A program made the position numbers and the translations under genes. Below, in pieces: positions 30,784-42,730 of a stretch of 64,000 bases of DNA. The notes beneath the pieces are model-generated. The model was not told the DNA's origin and did no database searches. It saw only the letters and a list, made by a program, of their open reading frames with translations. Source of the DNA: Plantago ovata (taxonomy: Eukaryota > Streptophyta > Magnoliopsida > Lamiales > Plantaginaceae); assembly GCA_028274465.1 (NCBI GenBank), contig CM051456.1:43150870-43214869 (forward strand), in the 5' to 3' direction. Positions within the stretch are counted from its first letter, which is position 1; every line of letters begins with the position of its first letter.

Positions 30784-33350
30784 TGTAACGGTACCGGTTT
30801 TGAAAACAAAATAATTTCTTGAAAAAGAAAATCCAAAATAACTTTAATAGCAACGGTTGGCAATTAATGCCAAAATAAACTTTGACGCGCACAGCGCTAA
30901 CAGAAACAAATAAATATCCAACGATAAACTTAGAATTCGAATGAAACAACGAGTGAAGACAGTAAAAAGTTCATCTTCTTATTTTGAAATAAAATCCCAA
31001 GACACCCCAGACCCTTCTCTCAGTCGCTGACATCCTATTCGCGAACATCCTCAGCAGTATCTGGAAGGAAGGAATTTTGAAAACAAGAGAGTGTGAGATA
31101 AAGGATTTCAGTAAGGTTCTAAGTTAAAAACAGAAAGTAAACAGTTTTCAAATCAAAATCCTTTTCAGAAAAACAAACAAACAGAACAGATCACATATAA
31201 CAGAATAACAAAACAGATAAGTTGTAGACCGTTGGTGCAGCCCGCCTTATTGCTCCTACTCCCAGAATGCCCTTATAACTCCCTCCAGAGGGTGCACAAC
31301 TCCGGACAGAAACAGAAACCCTCGTGTACTTTGGGGAAACAGATCCTACGACCCTAATAGACCTCAGCGACTTCTGCCTCGCGCCTAAAAGGGAATAGAC
31401 TAGGCAATAATCAAGCAAACACGATAGTCCTTTACTACCCAAGCCTACCTAATTACGACCTAATCGACCGGTCACACAGAAACAGAGCAGATACAGAACA
31501 ACAGATACAGATAATCAACACCGAGAGGTGTTCCTGCAGAAAAGTCAGTCCAGAACAGAGTAGCAATAAACAGAAAAGTAAATAGTCATACTTAGGACTT
31601 ATACTTTTACGCGGATGCATACAGTAAAACAGTATATAGTAATAGGTACAAGTTGTCACATATCCTTCCAGTTTTTCGCAAATAATAGGTTTAGGGGTGA
31701 ACACTCACCTTAATTTGGGAGCAAAAGATCTCCAACGAGTAATGAGCTTATGGGTTATCGAACAACGGAGAACCTAACAAGAAAGTACTAAACACAATTT
31801 AGAAGACGAACGGACGGAAGGAAAAAGGTTGAAAAAGATATGGTAAAGACGGGGTTCGAACTCGGAACCTCTAAGTTAGTCAAGCAAGAACCTAACCAAC
31901 TAGGCTAGCAAGTCAAGTCATTACTAACTTACAAAAACAGAAACTAAGTTGAAACATTTTCAGAAACTCTTTCGGTTTTCAGATTCTGGAAATTACCAAA
32001 ATACCCTCAGTGGTAAATTGCAAAAGAACCCTTTTCAAAATCAGAAAGTTCAAACAAAACCAGAAGTTTCCAAACATACAAATCAGTCCTCAAAGAATAA
32101 AAAGGTTTACGAAAAAGTCCTCTGTCAGTCAACTACGGTCAAAGGAAAAAATTGCAAAAAGGTCCTTTAGGTTTTTGGATTTCCCAAGTCAGTCCACAAA
32201 GTTCAAATCAGTATCATTAAAGTCCAATTCAATCATTTTCAAAGTCAACAGCAAACTAGGGTCAACATACGAGGTCAAACCAATCACAAGTCCAACAACA
32301 GTAACAACAACTAACAAATCCTAAGTCCCGGTTCTCAGTTCGAATCAAGCAACATGGCCAGACAGTACAAGGGTAAAATGGTCCAAGGGAAAAAAAGGCC
32401 AAAAAAAAAACGAGTTTCGAATCAAAAGCAGCAGTAAAGGATACGAGATTTACCTTCGAAAGGGAATAAAGTTAATCTGCAAATCGAAAGAATAAGAAAA
32501 GAAAATCAAACGAGATTCGAATCGAACCGTAATCGAAATTGAATCTGAACGGAAGAGTCGAACCAACTTATCGATCGGCTCGGAACAAACGGACCGGACG
32601 AACGAACCGGCGGCGAAAGGATCGGAGCGGCGCGGCGGTCGAAGACAGACAGACCGCGACACGGGTTGGATCGAATTGATCGATCGAGACGTCGGCGCGA
32701 ATCAGGACAGACAAGCGACGGAATGGCACGGCGGACGGTGGCGGACGAGACCAGGCGAACGGCGCGGCGAACACGGCGACGCGGCGAACCGATCGGCGCG
32801 ATAGGAACGGACCGGAGAAGACGGAGATCGCGGCGCGATCTCGAGACAGCAACGGGCGACGGCGTTGCGCGAATCAAGGAAGATCGGAGCGGCAACAGCG
32901 GCAGCTTTGCGGCGGAGACGGAACGGAACGAACGGAGGTCACGGCGGTGGCTAACGGAGAAGACGAAGCAGCAGCCGCGATCTCTTCTCTCTTCTCTCTC
33001 TCTCTCTTTCTTTTCTTCCTTTCTTTCTTTTCTTTCTTTCTTTCTTCTTTCTTCTCTTGTTTTACGGCTGAGTGAGAATGAGGGTGGAATGAATCAGACT
33101 AGGGTTAGGGTTAGGTTAGTGGGCCGGTCAATCAGGCCTTTGACCGGGCTAAGAAATTGGGCCAAATGAATGGGCCAAATAGATCAGAAAGTCCAGCTCG
33201 AACCAAACGAAACGAAACGAACTAGCTTACGCGAATTTAATTAAATAATTATCGAATAAATAATTTACTCTGATAATTAATTAACTAAAATAAATAACTA
33301 AATAATAAAATAATAATTAAATAAATAATTAAAAAAAACGAGGTGCTACA
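30784..33350 (-). repeat. Element D 5' LTR (2567 bp)
   Basis: This is the partner of 20371-22940. It contains the same tRNA-like boxes (31852-31907), GC-rich block, CTTT microsatellite (33000-33055) and telomere-like TAGGGTTAGGGTTAGG at 33110. Confidence 0.93.
31852..31907 (-). other. tRNA-like A and B boxes in D 5' LTR
   Basis: The A box TAGCCTAGTTGG (31907-31896) and B-like box AGTTCGAACCC (31862-31852) lie on the minus strand, 33 bases apart, as in the other two LTRs. Confidence 0.65.
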
Positions 33351-33355
33351 GGGAA

Positions 33356-33600
33356 TGTTACGAGAGACTATCTTGTCTTAACATAAGTGCTTATGTGGAT
33401 GTGTATGAGTCAATCGAGGCATTCTTCAACCTATATTCATGTTTTGATTTATATGGTTCTTGTTCATATGTTCTTTGATAGATTCAGTAGATTAGTTCAT
33501 TGTATTTGGCATGAGACTCCATTTTATGTGTTGCATTGTTTTTTGCATTAGAGTCTAGCTTAGTTGCTTGAGGACAAGCAAAGGTTCGGTTTGGGGAGTT
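33356..33600 (+). other. B1 3' end after D, with polypurine-like tract
   Basis: This continues the B1 3' region directly after D (TGTTACGAGAGAC, as in copy E at 56244). It ends with GGTTTGGGGAGTT directly before the 3' LTR, the probable plus-strand primer tract. Confidence 0.8.
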
Positions 33601-34851
33601 TGATGAATGTGTATTTTACACTTTCATTTGAGTCTTTTTCACCTATTTTAGCTATCTTCTATGTTAATTTAGCTATATTTTAGTGCATTTTATTAGAATA
33701 GTGTCACGTTTCCCTTTAGCCTTTATTTTACAGGTTTTGGTTGAAAAACGAGGATTTCCGGGAAATTATATTGAAGTAGACATGGAATTGGTGTTCCAGA
33801 AGCCTATTTGGAGTATCTGAAAGATTCCAGATAGGATTTGAAGTCTAGGGGTCGAATTTGGAGGTTAGAAGGCCACTAGAAGTCAGAAACCGAGTCCGAA
33901 AAGGGGAAGAAATCCAAAAACGCGTCGAAAACGCGTTTCTGGCCGAGTTTTACTCTCGGGCGAATCGCCGGGATGTGGGGAGAATCGCCCCACACCAGGC
34001 GAATCGCCCGGTGTGTGGGGCCCTTCGCCCCACACAATCCGTAGCCTATATATAGTTGCTCAGTTTTTCTCCGTTTTTCATACTTTTCCGGACCTTTTCT
34101 ATCACCTTTCTCTGTAGTTTTAGGTGGGAACTTCCCAGAGCCTGTTCTGGGGGTTCTTAGCTTAGGAGATACTTTTTCATAGCAGTTTGGAGCTTGTAAG
34201 ATTGCGATTCTTCGGAGACTGACAAGCTTCGGTAACATTGTATCTTACAGTTTTTCTACTTATTTTTATATATCTTTCAACATGTTTTCTTCTATTATTT
34301 CTGTTGATTGCATGACAACTATGAGAAGCTAAACTTCTCGTTGGTGATAGTATGTGAATTCTTAGCGAAGGGTTGATAATTATGCTAATGGCTATATCGC
34401 GCATTATACTCTGAGTTATTGTTTTATTTCTTTGATCTATCTAAATCCCTATCTTTGTATTGTTGATTAATTATTGCACACAATTGGACAATTCATTGGT
34501 CTTTGACCTATCTAAATCTATATCTTCGTAGTGTTTGATACAACTGGACAATTCATTGATCAAAGATTTCTATGCAAAACCGAGGAATTTATGCATGATT
34601 ATTAACCCGTTATGCTTTGAAGGACCATACTATCACCAATCTTCATTATCTGTTAAGAAAAACCTTTGCTAAGTGTTCTGCTGTTTTATATTCTAAATTA
34701 GATTAGATAAAGCTAGTTATAGTCCTTAGAGATCGACACTCGAGGTTATTCTACTGCTACACTACGGTTTTCGTTGTAGTTGTGAATTGCCTTTGGCTAA
34801 ATACAAATTTATTTGGTTCGCGTTGGAACACGACATCCAGCGCGTTCATCA
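33601..34851 (+). repeat. B1 3' LTR (1251 bp)
   Basis: It starts TGATGAATGTG and ends CGCGTTCATCA. A GC-palindrome cluster (33957-34035) lies just upstream of a TATA-type box CTATATATAG at 34046-34055. The right part is the partner of 11545-12181. AGGGG follows as a candidate target duplication whose partner is off the window. Confidence 0.93.
33957..34055 (+). promoter_or_regulatory. B1 LTR core promoter: GGGCGAATCGCCC palindromes and TATA box
   Basis: Four variants of the palindrome GGGGCGAAYCGCCCC, about 20 bp apart, end about 10 bp before CTATATATAG. G, R, E and the D fragment keep the same arrangement with differing centres. TATA-box identity is inferred from sequence and position. Confidence 0.6.
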
Positions 34852-35149
34852 AGGGGTATCAGGGATCTTTTCCTAGATCGAGCAGGCTTTTAAGATCGAA
34901 GAGCTTTAAAATCGAGAAGCTTTCTTTGAGTAAAGTAAGCTTTATGTTGAGAAAATACAGTTTGTTGAAAGATAAGCATTGCATTGATTTGTCGGAAATA
35001 CAATTACAATGGGGGGCTCCTCGGCCAGCTTCCTTACAACCTTTTCTTAACAAAAACATGAGGTACCTATCACATGAACTTGTGAGGAATCCTTCTCGAT
35101 CTTCAGGCCTTTCACAGGGGTTCTTCAAAAAGCTTGTTCTTCAAACAAC

Positions 35150-35815
35150 TCAAGCGTAGAATCTCTGGAGGTTAGAAGTATTCCATGGGTTCTTTAATAC
35201 TCTTCCCTCCATGTCTTGGAGACGATAACTTCCATTGGACCTTGCTTCAATCATCTTGTAGGGGCCTTCCCAATTGGGTTGCATCTTCCCAACTTTGCCC
35301 AGGATGTCTGCTCTTCGGAGTACTAGGTCTCCAACTTGGAAGTCTCTCTCTCTTACGCCCTTGTTGTAGGTCTTCGCGATCAACGCTTGATATCTGAGGA
35401 TGTTGGCCAAGGCATTGGTCCTCGCTTCACTAGCCGTCTCCATATCGAAGAGCCTTTCAGTATGATTGTCCTCGGGTTGATACCCTTGGATTCTGAGGGT
35501 TTCTACCGCCACTTCCGCTGGTATGACTGCCTCGGACCCATAAACTAGCGAGAAGGGAGTCTCTCTTGTAGATGTTTTTGAAGTTGTACGGTATGCCCAT
35601 ACCACTCCATCAAGCTCGTCGACCCAGTCCTTGTTGGTGGTGAACCTCTTCTGCAAGTTGTTGACGAGGATTTTGTTGACGGCTTCTGTTTGCCCGTTGG
35701 ATTGAGGATGTCCTACAGAGGTATACCTCCTCTCAATCTTCATTTCCTTGCACCATTCCTTGAACCGTTGGCCACAAAATTGAGCACCATTGTCCGAGAT
35801 GAGGACTCTCGGCAA
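35150..35815 (-). pseudogene. F integrase, C-terminal part
   Basis: A 221-codon frame follows the catalytic core: SDNGAQFCGQRF (second Asp), then HPQSNGQTEAVNK (Glu), and the C-terminal domain (VGDLVLRRA, WEGPYKMIEA). It ends at its natural position (NLQRFYA). It is in register with the upstream frame and is separated only by one TGA at 35822-35824, where relatives have an Arg codon. Confidence 0.88.
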
Positions 35816-35821
35816 GCCAAA

Positions 35822-37152
35822 TCAACACACTATGTTTCTCCACATAAAGTTCATCACTCTTTCTTCGGTGATGGTAGATACTGCCTCAACTTCCGCCCAC
35901 TTGCTAAAGTATTCGACCGCAACAATGATGAACTTCTTTTGACCCGTGCCTCTTGGGAAAGGACCGACTATGTCGATGCCCCATATGTCGAAAGGGCAAG
36001 TGATGGTGATGGGCATGAGAGGTTTCGCTGGGACGTTGATCAAATTGGCGTGCATTTGACACTCCTCGCACCTTCTTACAAATTGGGCAGCATCTTCACG
36101 AACAGTGGGCCAGTAGTATCCTTGTCGAATAATTTTTTGCGCGAGGGTACTTCCTCCGACATGGTCCCCGCAACTTCCTCGATGCATCTCTCCCAAACGT
36201 TTCTGGACTTCTTGTTCGGCGACACATCTCAAGTAGACTCCCTCGAAGGACCTTTTGTACAAGTAGTCGCCTTGCATGATGTAGCGGGCTGCCTTTCCTT
36301 TAATCTTCCTCGCTTCAGCCTTGTCAAGAGGAAGGCTTCCTTTTGTGAGATATGTTGTGATCTCTTGCATCCAACTCGGTTGAGTATCAATTGCCAAGAC
36401 GTTTGGCTTTGATGACCACAGGGATGACGCGTTGATTCTCATAAGTATCACATTCCGGGTATCCACTCCTCCGGAAGATGAAGCATACTTTGATAGGGCA
36501 TCCGCTCTTTGATTGAGATCTCTTGAGAACTTCTCAATCTCACAACTTTCGAATTTTTTGATTTCCTCCGTGATGGAGCTTTTGTACTCGGCCAGTGAAT
36601 CCTTCTTGGTTTTGAATTTTCCCGAGATTTGCTTCTCGGCTAGTTGAGAATCAGTGAAGAGATGTAGCTTCTTCACTTCCAATGCTTTTGCCATACGTAG
36701 CGCTATGAGGATGGCTTCATACTCTGCTTCATTGTTTGAGACCGCGAAACTAAGAGCGGCGTACTCAAGTTCGGCTCCTCCGGGACTCTTGAAGTATATT
36801 CCTATCCCGCCATTTTTTCCTGATGAGGATCCATCGACATGAAGAATCCAGACGTCTCCATGGTTGACTAGTTCCTTGGGTTTTGGAGAGACGGTCTCCG
36901 TACCCTTTGGCTCCTCGATTTTTTCTGTCAGGAACACTTCATGCCTTTTTCTTTTTGTCTGGGACATCTCCTTGAGCTATTTTAAAGCATCTTTAAGAGC
37001 TTGCATAGGATTGCTTTGCTGTGGTTGCTCCTCGACCATCATCATAACACTCTGTGTTTCCGAAGGGTTTTCCTCTGAAGTTCCCTTGGAGGGATACTCT
37101 ACGAGGAAGTCGGCGATGACTTGTGCTTTCTTGGCCACGGGTGCTTGATAGT
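35822..37152 (-). pseudogene. F RNase H and integrase N-terminal part
   Basis: The frame contains the RNase H motifs LHVDGSSSG, NNEAEYEA, LFTDSQL and RADALSK. The integrase zinc finger (HRGSCGDHVGG, CEECQMH) and the first catalytic Asp region (WGIDIVGPFPRG) follow. A TAG at 36977-36979 separates it from the in-register connection domain (VIADFLVEYPS) that runs to the break at 37152. With the TGA at 35822 that makes two in-frame stops and no frameshift over 2 kb. Confidence 0.88.
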
Positions 37153-38276
37153 TGATGAACGCTCTAGTGTCGTGTTCCAACGCGAACGAATCAAATAAAT
37201 TTTTTATTTAGCCAAAGGCAATTCACAACTACAACGAAAACCGTAGTGTAGCAGTAGAATGACCTCGAGTGTCGTTCTCTAAGGACTATAACTAGCTTTA
37301 TCAAATCTAATTTAGAATATAAAAACAGCAGACGGAAAAGCAAAGGTTTTTCTAACAGATAATGGAGATTGGTGATAGTATGATCCTTCAAAGCATAACG
37401 GGTTAATAATCATGCGTAAATTCCTCGATTTTGCATGGAGATCTTTGATCAATTGAATGTCCTGTTGTAATTATTAAGCACTACGAAGATAAAGATACTG
37501 ACAAGTCAAGCGCTATTGTCCAATTGTGTTCCGTAATTATTCAACACTACGAAGATAAAGATATGCATAGGTCGACGAGGGTCCAATTGTGCATAATAAT
37601 TAATCAACATACGAGGATATAGGCTGAGCCTAATCAACGAAATAAAGCAATAACACGGAGTATAATGCGCGATATAGCCATTAGCATGATTATCTACCCT
37701 TCGCTAAGACTTCACATACTACCACCAACGATAAGTTTAGCTACTCAGAGTTGTCATGCAAACAGAAATCATAGAAGAAAACATGTTGAAAGATATATAA
37801 AAATAAGTAGAATAAACTGTAAGATACAATGTTACCGAAGGTTGTCAGTTTCCGAAGAATCGCGATCTTACAAGCTCCAAACTGCTATGAAAAAGTACCT
37901 CCTAAGCTACGAACCCCCAGAACAGGATCTGGGAAGTTCCTACCAAAAACTACAGAGAAAGGTGAGAGAATAGGTCTGGAAAAGTATGAATTTCGGAGAA
38001 AAACTGAGCAACTATATATAGGCTTCGAAATAGTGTGGGGCGAAGGGCCCCACACACCGGGCGATTCACCCGGTGTGGGGCGATTCGCCCCACGTCCCGG
38101 GCGGTTCGTCCGGGAGTAAATTTCATGGAATTCCGCGTTTTCGATGCGTTTTTGGATTTCTTCCCCTTTTCGGACTCGGTTTCTGACTTCTAGTGGCCTT
38201 CTAACCTACAGATTCGACCCCTAGACTCCAAATCCTATCCGGAAACCTTCAGATACTCCAAATAGGCTTCTGGTAC
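37153..38276 (-). repeat. R: inverted B-family LTR, truncated by insertion of G
   Basis: It starts TGATGAACG (the reversed LTR end) after ATAGT in F. It runs to CTTCTGGTAC at 38276, where other copies continue with a further ~165 bp. The rest should lie to the right of G, beyond the window. It carries the palindrome cluster (38036-38115). Whether R is a solo LTR or part of a full inverted element cannot be seen here. Confidence 0.85.
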
Positions 38277-39575
38277 TGATGAATGTGTATTTTACACTTT
38301 CATTCGAGTCTTTTTCACCTATTTTAGCTATCCTCTATGTTAATTTAGCTATATTTTAATGCATTTTATTATAATAGTGTCACGTTTCCCTTTAGATTTT
38401 ATTTTACAGGTTTTGGTTGAAATTCGAAGATTTCCGGGCAAATATATTGAAGTTGACAAGGAATTGGTGTTCCAGAAGCCTATTTGGAGTATCTGAAGGT
38501 TTCCGGATGGGATTTGGAGTCTAGGGGCCGAATCTGGAGGTTAGAAGGCTACTAGAAGTCAGAAATCGAGTCCGAAAAGGGGAAGAAATCCAAAACCGCG
38601 GATTTCCGCGAGAAATTGTCTGGGGCGAACCGCCCCAGACGTGGGGCGAACCGCCCCACACCGGGCGAACCGCCGCGCGTGTGGGACGAACCGCCCCACA
38701 GTATTTCGAAGCCTATATATAGTTGCTCAGTTTTCTCCGAAAATCATATCTTTCCAAACCTACTTTCTCACCTCTCTCTATAGTTTTAGGTAGGGACTTC
38801 CCAGAGCCTGTTCTGGGGGTCCGTAGCTTAGGGGATATTTTTTCATAGAAGTTTGGAGCTCGTAGGATCGCAATCATCCGGAGATTGACAACCTTCGGTA
38901 CCTTTGTATCTTACAGTTTTATTCTACTTATTTTATATATTCTTTCAACATGTTTCTTCTATGATTTCTGTTGATTGCATGCCTATTATGAGTAGCTAAA
39001 CTTATCGTTGGTGGTAGTATGCGAATTCTTAGCGAAGGGAAGATAATCATGCTAATGGCTATATCGCGCATTATACTCCGTGTCATTGCTTTATTTCGTT
39101 GATCAGGCGCAGCCTAAATTCTCGTATGTTGTATTAATTATTATGCACAATTGGACACTTGTCGACCATCAGACCAATTATCTTCGTAGTGTTGAATAAT
39201 TACGGAACACATTAGGACAATAGTGATTGACTTGTCAAACCAATTATCTTCGTAGTGCTTAATATTTGCAAAAGGACACTAGATTGATTCAAAGATCTCT
39301 ATGCAAGACCGAGGAATTTATGCATGATTATCGACCCGTTATGCTAAGAAGGACCATACTATCACCAATCTCCATTATCTGCTAGAAACCCCTTTGCTAT
39401 CTGTTTGCTGTTTTTATATTCTAAATTAGATTTGATAAAGCTAGTTATAGTCCTGACAGAACGACACTCGAGTCATTCTACTGCTACACTACGGTTTTTG
39501 TTGTAGTTGTGGATTGCCTTTGGCTTAATACAAATTTATTTGACTGAATCCGGAGCACGACATCCGCGTTCATCA
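38277..39575 (+). repeat. G 5' LTR (1299 bp)
   Basis: It runs from TGATGAATGTG to CGCGTTCATCA. The GC-palindrome cluster (38622-38700) is followed by CTATATATAG at 38713-38722. Confidence 0.93.
38622..38722 (+). promoter_or_regulatory. G LTR palindrome cluster and TATA box
   Basis: Four GGGGCGAACCGCCCC-like units lie upstream of CTATATATAG. Several are perfect palindromes apart from the AAC centre. Confidence 0.6.
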
Positions 39576-39577
39576 AA

Positions 39578-39596
39578 TTGGCTCCGTTGCCGGGGA
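39578..39596 (+). other. G primer binding site (tRNA-Asp-like)
   Basis: TTGGCTCCGTTGCCGGGGA follows the LTR, identical to that of B1. Confidence 0.8.
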
Positions 39597-39743
39597 CTAT
39601 ACTCCTTTTTTCTGTTTAATTTGTTTATATTTTCAGCTTTAGATTCCTAATTCTATTAGTTTTAGTTTTCCTTTTAATCTCTCTCTGATACTGCTTTCCT
39701 AGTCTGTTTCTAATCACCTTTCCTAGTCTGTTACAGATAGTGT

Positions 39744-40605
39744 ATGCCGCATACACGTTCTGCAGGAACACCGCTTGCTGATTCAATTGCTGAGATCGAC
39801 AGAGTCTACCACCAAAGAAGGCGACTACTTGAAAGGCGCGCACTAGAGGAAATAGAAGAAACCGATTTCTCTGAATCTCTACACATTTTTTCAAGGAAAT
39901 CGACAGAATGGCAGAAGCTAGACCACTGAAGGCATGGGTTCAACCCACCAAGGATCGTATGAGGGGACCGACGACTGTTCTTTCGTCTGCAACCCGAGAT
40001 CTGGAGATCAAGAACCACGCATTCCAACAACTTCCAAGGTTCTATGGCTTATCAAGGGAAGATGTGATGGGGTACTTGCACGATATCGATGATTTCGTCA
40101 ACCAACTCCCGCGACCCGGAGCTGACATAACAACGGATGAGTTGAGGATGAAGGTTTTTGCTATGGGACTTGGCGACAGAGCCAAGTCATGGTTGAGTTC
40201 TCTACCAGCAGGCTCGCTGGACACTTGGGAGAAGGTTTTTTCAGCTTTCATGGAGAAATACTTCCCCCACACCTTGACTACCGCGCTAAAGGCGCAAATC
40301 ACTGGATTCAAGTAGGACTATGATGAGACCATCTACACCGCATTTGAGAGGTTTCAAGATCTCACGAACAAGTGCCCTCACCATGGTTTTGAACTTTCTG
40401 ACCTAGTCCAACACTTCTACAATGGACTAACCTTCGAGAACCAACAAGTGGTGGATTTCCAATGCCGAGGCAATATTTGGGAGGAAACCGCAGAAGCCGT
40501 CTAGACAGTTTTCGAAAGGCTTGCTAAGGGTTCGCAGTTCAAGGACCCAAGAGCAATGGTTATGAGACGTGGACCTGAAGCTCCACCGACTCTAGAAGCC
40601 CCTAT
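39744..40605 (+). pseudogene. G gag, 5' part, interrupted by H
   Basis: It starts at ATG 39744 (MPHTRSAGTPLADS). A small deletion near 39889 shifts the frame. The capsid part continues from 39908 in another frame (VFAMGLGDRAKSWL) with a TAG at 40313, where B1 has Gln, and another stop at 40502, where B1 has Trp. H follows CCTAT at 40601-40605, and gag resumes at 60038. Athila-like Gag. Confidence 0.88.
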
Positions 40606-42730
40606 TGTAAGAAAATATGGTCAGAGTTACCCCTAGGGTACGCAACGGAATTTCAAAAATTTTCTTAACATACAGGTTAATTGATTATGTATATGTCGTA
40701 TATATTTAAACACGTCAATTAGAAGACTAACCTTACTTCCAAAGTAGCTTCCAAGTCTTCGTAATAATCCGGTGTATCTTCTCCTTCGTCGAAGTCGAAG
40801 ATATCTGCAATACTTTAATTATCTGCAAGACAATAAAAGTTAGTTTCCAGCTCCTAGAACCTCAACCTTGGTATCCACGGATGAACAACCTATCGGAAAG
40901 AATGCTAGGATATTCTTTGTGTGACCAAGAAGATGGGGCGGCGATTCCTCCGGCAGGTGGCGCGCGCGTGGGTGGCTAAGAGGAGGGGAGAGTTTTTATT
41001 TTCTCTAAGAAAACTGGGTAGAATGACTGTCAAAGTCTCTAAGAATTTGATTCTTCAACTGTGTGAAAATCTATATCTGAAACTGTGTGTCAAAAGCTCT
41101 CTAATAGTCCACTATATATGGTAGTCTATAGAAGCCTAAAGCATAAGCAATTAGACTTCGTAAAGGAATAAGAATCTAATTCTTATCGCACAAGGAAACC
41201 AATATCAAGTCTAGATTCATTCCCAATCAAATTAAAACTCAATCAGGAAAATCTAACTTATCCCTTAGACTTCTAATAGAGGAAGGAGTCGAACTCCTTC
41301 CCCTACTCCATCTCTCGCGCGCGCGCGTGTCCTGAGGGTGATAGGTGGGTCCCGATTTTGGGACCCACTTATAGTTCTAAGGCAATTCAAACTCCAAGTA
41401 GATTTTGCCCATGTGCATATGTTAATTCTAAATTAACATATCCTTTCAAATCAAACCTCTATTATATTTCCAAAATATAATCTTTAATTGTATTTACATA
41501 AAATACAATTATTAGCCAATTCAATTAATAATTCCAAATCATTAATTGAGCCACTAAACATTATAATTAATTCCAAATCAATTATAATCCATCAATCACA
41601 ATTAATTCCAAATTAATTGCGATTCCATCTTCAAGGATATTCTGATAGGCTGAATCACCACATAGTGTGACCCATAGGGCCTCATCGTATTAAGCAAGTC
41701 CTAGACTAGGCAACATGGAATTCCTAGACGGTTCCATTTGCAATATTAATACATGAGGACGTTTGAGAGGTTTCTCAAAGCTAACCCTTTCGTTGTGAAG
41801 CCTGTTGCGCTCAACGCGGCGATGGTAACGTCCCTTCATCTGACTTGCTCGAATGTATCTAGGATCGATGAAGTGTCTATCCCAATAATACATCCACGGG
41901 CGTCTTCTGTGAGTTGCATGGTGAATCAAATATCTATTATGACCATCACAATAATATTGATACGCTGGCCAGCGATTTTACCATCAAACTATGAACGACT
42001 ATGAGCAGTGCTCTCCTGTGCTACACTTGAGAGATGAATCCTTCACAGAATCACTTATCATCCCCATTTGTATGTAGCCATAATCCTGGATCGTGTCTTA
42101 GGTCAACTGCTTATTCAGAGCTGACATCGACGGGTCCACCAAGGATATGGGGCAACAAATGTGATGATAAAGTCATGTAAGTACAAAGGACGAATGGCAT
42201 CACTCCGACAACTTACCAGTTCCCATAGACACATCGGTGTAGAGTATACATCGATGGGAGTGTCCGGTGGGTACTTCCATTGTTCGATAAAGCTTCTTCG
42301 AACAACTATGCGCAGTTATGGGAACATTTCTCGATTGTCCAACAATCCGTTCCGTGGCCGTGGGATCGGCTCACACTTGCTCCAACAAGTATAACATCCA
42401 CGCATACTAGTCTTGTCTGGTTCATTCAGACCCCCACATCCGTGATGAACCTCGACTAGGGAGAGTTTGGGATAGATGATAACTCACATAGCTCCCACTA
42501 TCTATGTGATCGGTCATCTATCCGAGGGGTCATGTTTAATATCAATACAGACAGTAATAAAGATATGACATGCTGCAGCCTGGTGTAATATAAATATGAA
42601 AGCGATACTCAATAGTAAAATGCAACAAACATATATTATATTACGTTGACCTGTGTAATAGTACATATATGCCCTCTATAAGGGTACCATGCCCTTAGTA
42701 AGGACTGTCTCTAGGACATATACACTATCA
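40606..42730 (-). repeat. Element H 3' LTR (2125 bp)
   Basis: TG...CA ends. The 41226-42730 part is repeated at 58527-60032. A perfect stem of nine bases, GTGGGTCCC with GGGACCCAC around GATTTT, lies at 41345-41368 next to a CG dinucleotide run. The stretch 40606-41225 has no partner. It contains no coding frame I can support. Confidence 0.9.

Larger units (their letters stand above)
20371..33350 (-). mobile_element. Element D: chromodomain Gypsy (Tekay/Del-like) with nested B-family fragment
   Basis: Both LTRs are complete (20371-22940 and 30784-33350, TGTAACGG...TACA). The target duplication is GAGAA on the left (20366-20370) and GGGAA on the right (33351-33355), with one mismatch. The intact site in copy E reads AGAGAATG. 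Minus-strand order is LTR, iMet primer site, leader ORF, gag-protease, RT, RNase H, integrase, chromodomain, polypurine tract and LTR. RT before integrase plus a C-terminal chromodomain means chromovirus. LTR length and sequence type suggest Tekay/Del. LTRs differ by about 3% over the part compared by eye. At least three frameshifts and one stop make it defective. An inverted B-family fragment (27692-30117) splits the leader. Confidence 0.92.
11545..34851 (+). mobile_element. Element B1: Athila-like Gypsy element without pol, interrupted by A, C and D
   Basis: This plus-strand element has a partial 5' LTR (11545-12181), a tRNA-Asp-like primer site, a gag-protease frame (12327-14477), a leader/intron/second-ORF region, a 3' region and a 3' LTR (33601-34851). 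Both LTRs end with the same CGACATCCAGCGCGTTCATCA type terminus, and their right halves differ by only about 3% by eye, so they are partners. No reverse transcriptase or integrase occurs anywhere in it. C and D are removed cleanly by their target duplications. Gag type, primer site and the post-gag CCGGG hairpin fit the Athila lineage. Its 5' end lies left of the window, beyond element A. Confidence 0.85.
34852..37152 (-). mobile_element. F: remnant of a Tat/Retand-type Gypsy element (RNase H-integrase end)
   Basis: This is minus-strand pol sequence with a second, plant-type RNase H before integrase, as in the Tat lineage of Gypsy. It is cut on the left by the B1 3' LTR and on the right by the inverted LTR R. 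It is the oldest sequence in the window by nesting order. The 34852-35149 part is its non-coding 3' side. Confidence 0.82.

Noticed and set aside
37829..38119. 96-aa ORF on the plus strand in R (and similar at 33876-34238, 47870-48061 and 56817-57008)
   Set aside because: All are LTR sequence running through the GC palindromes; no coding signature.
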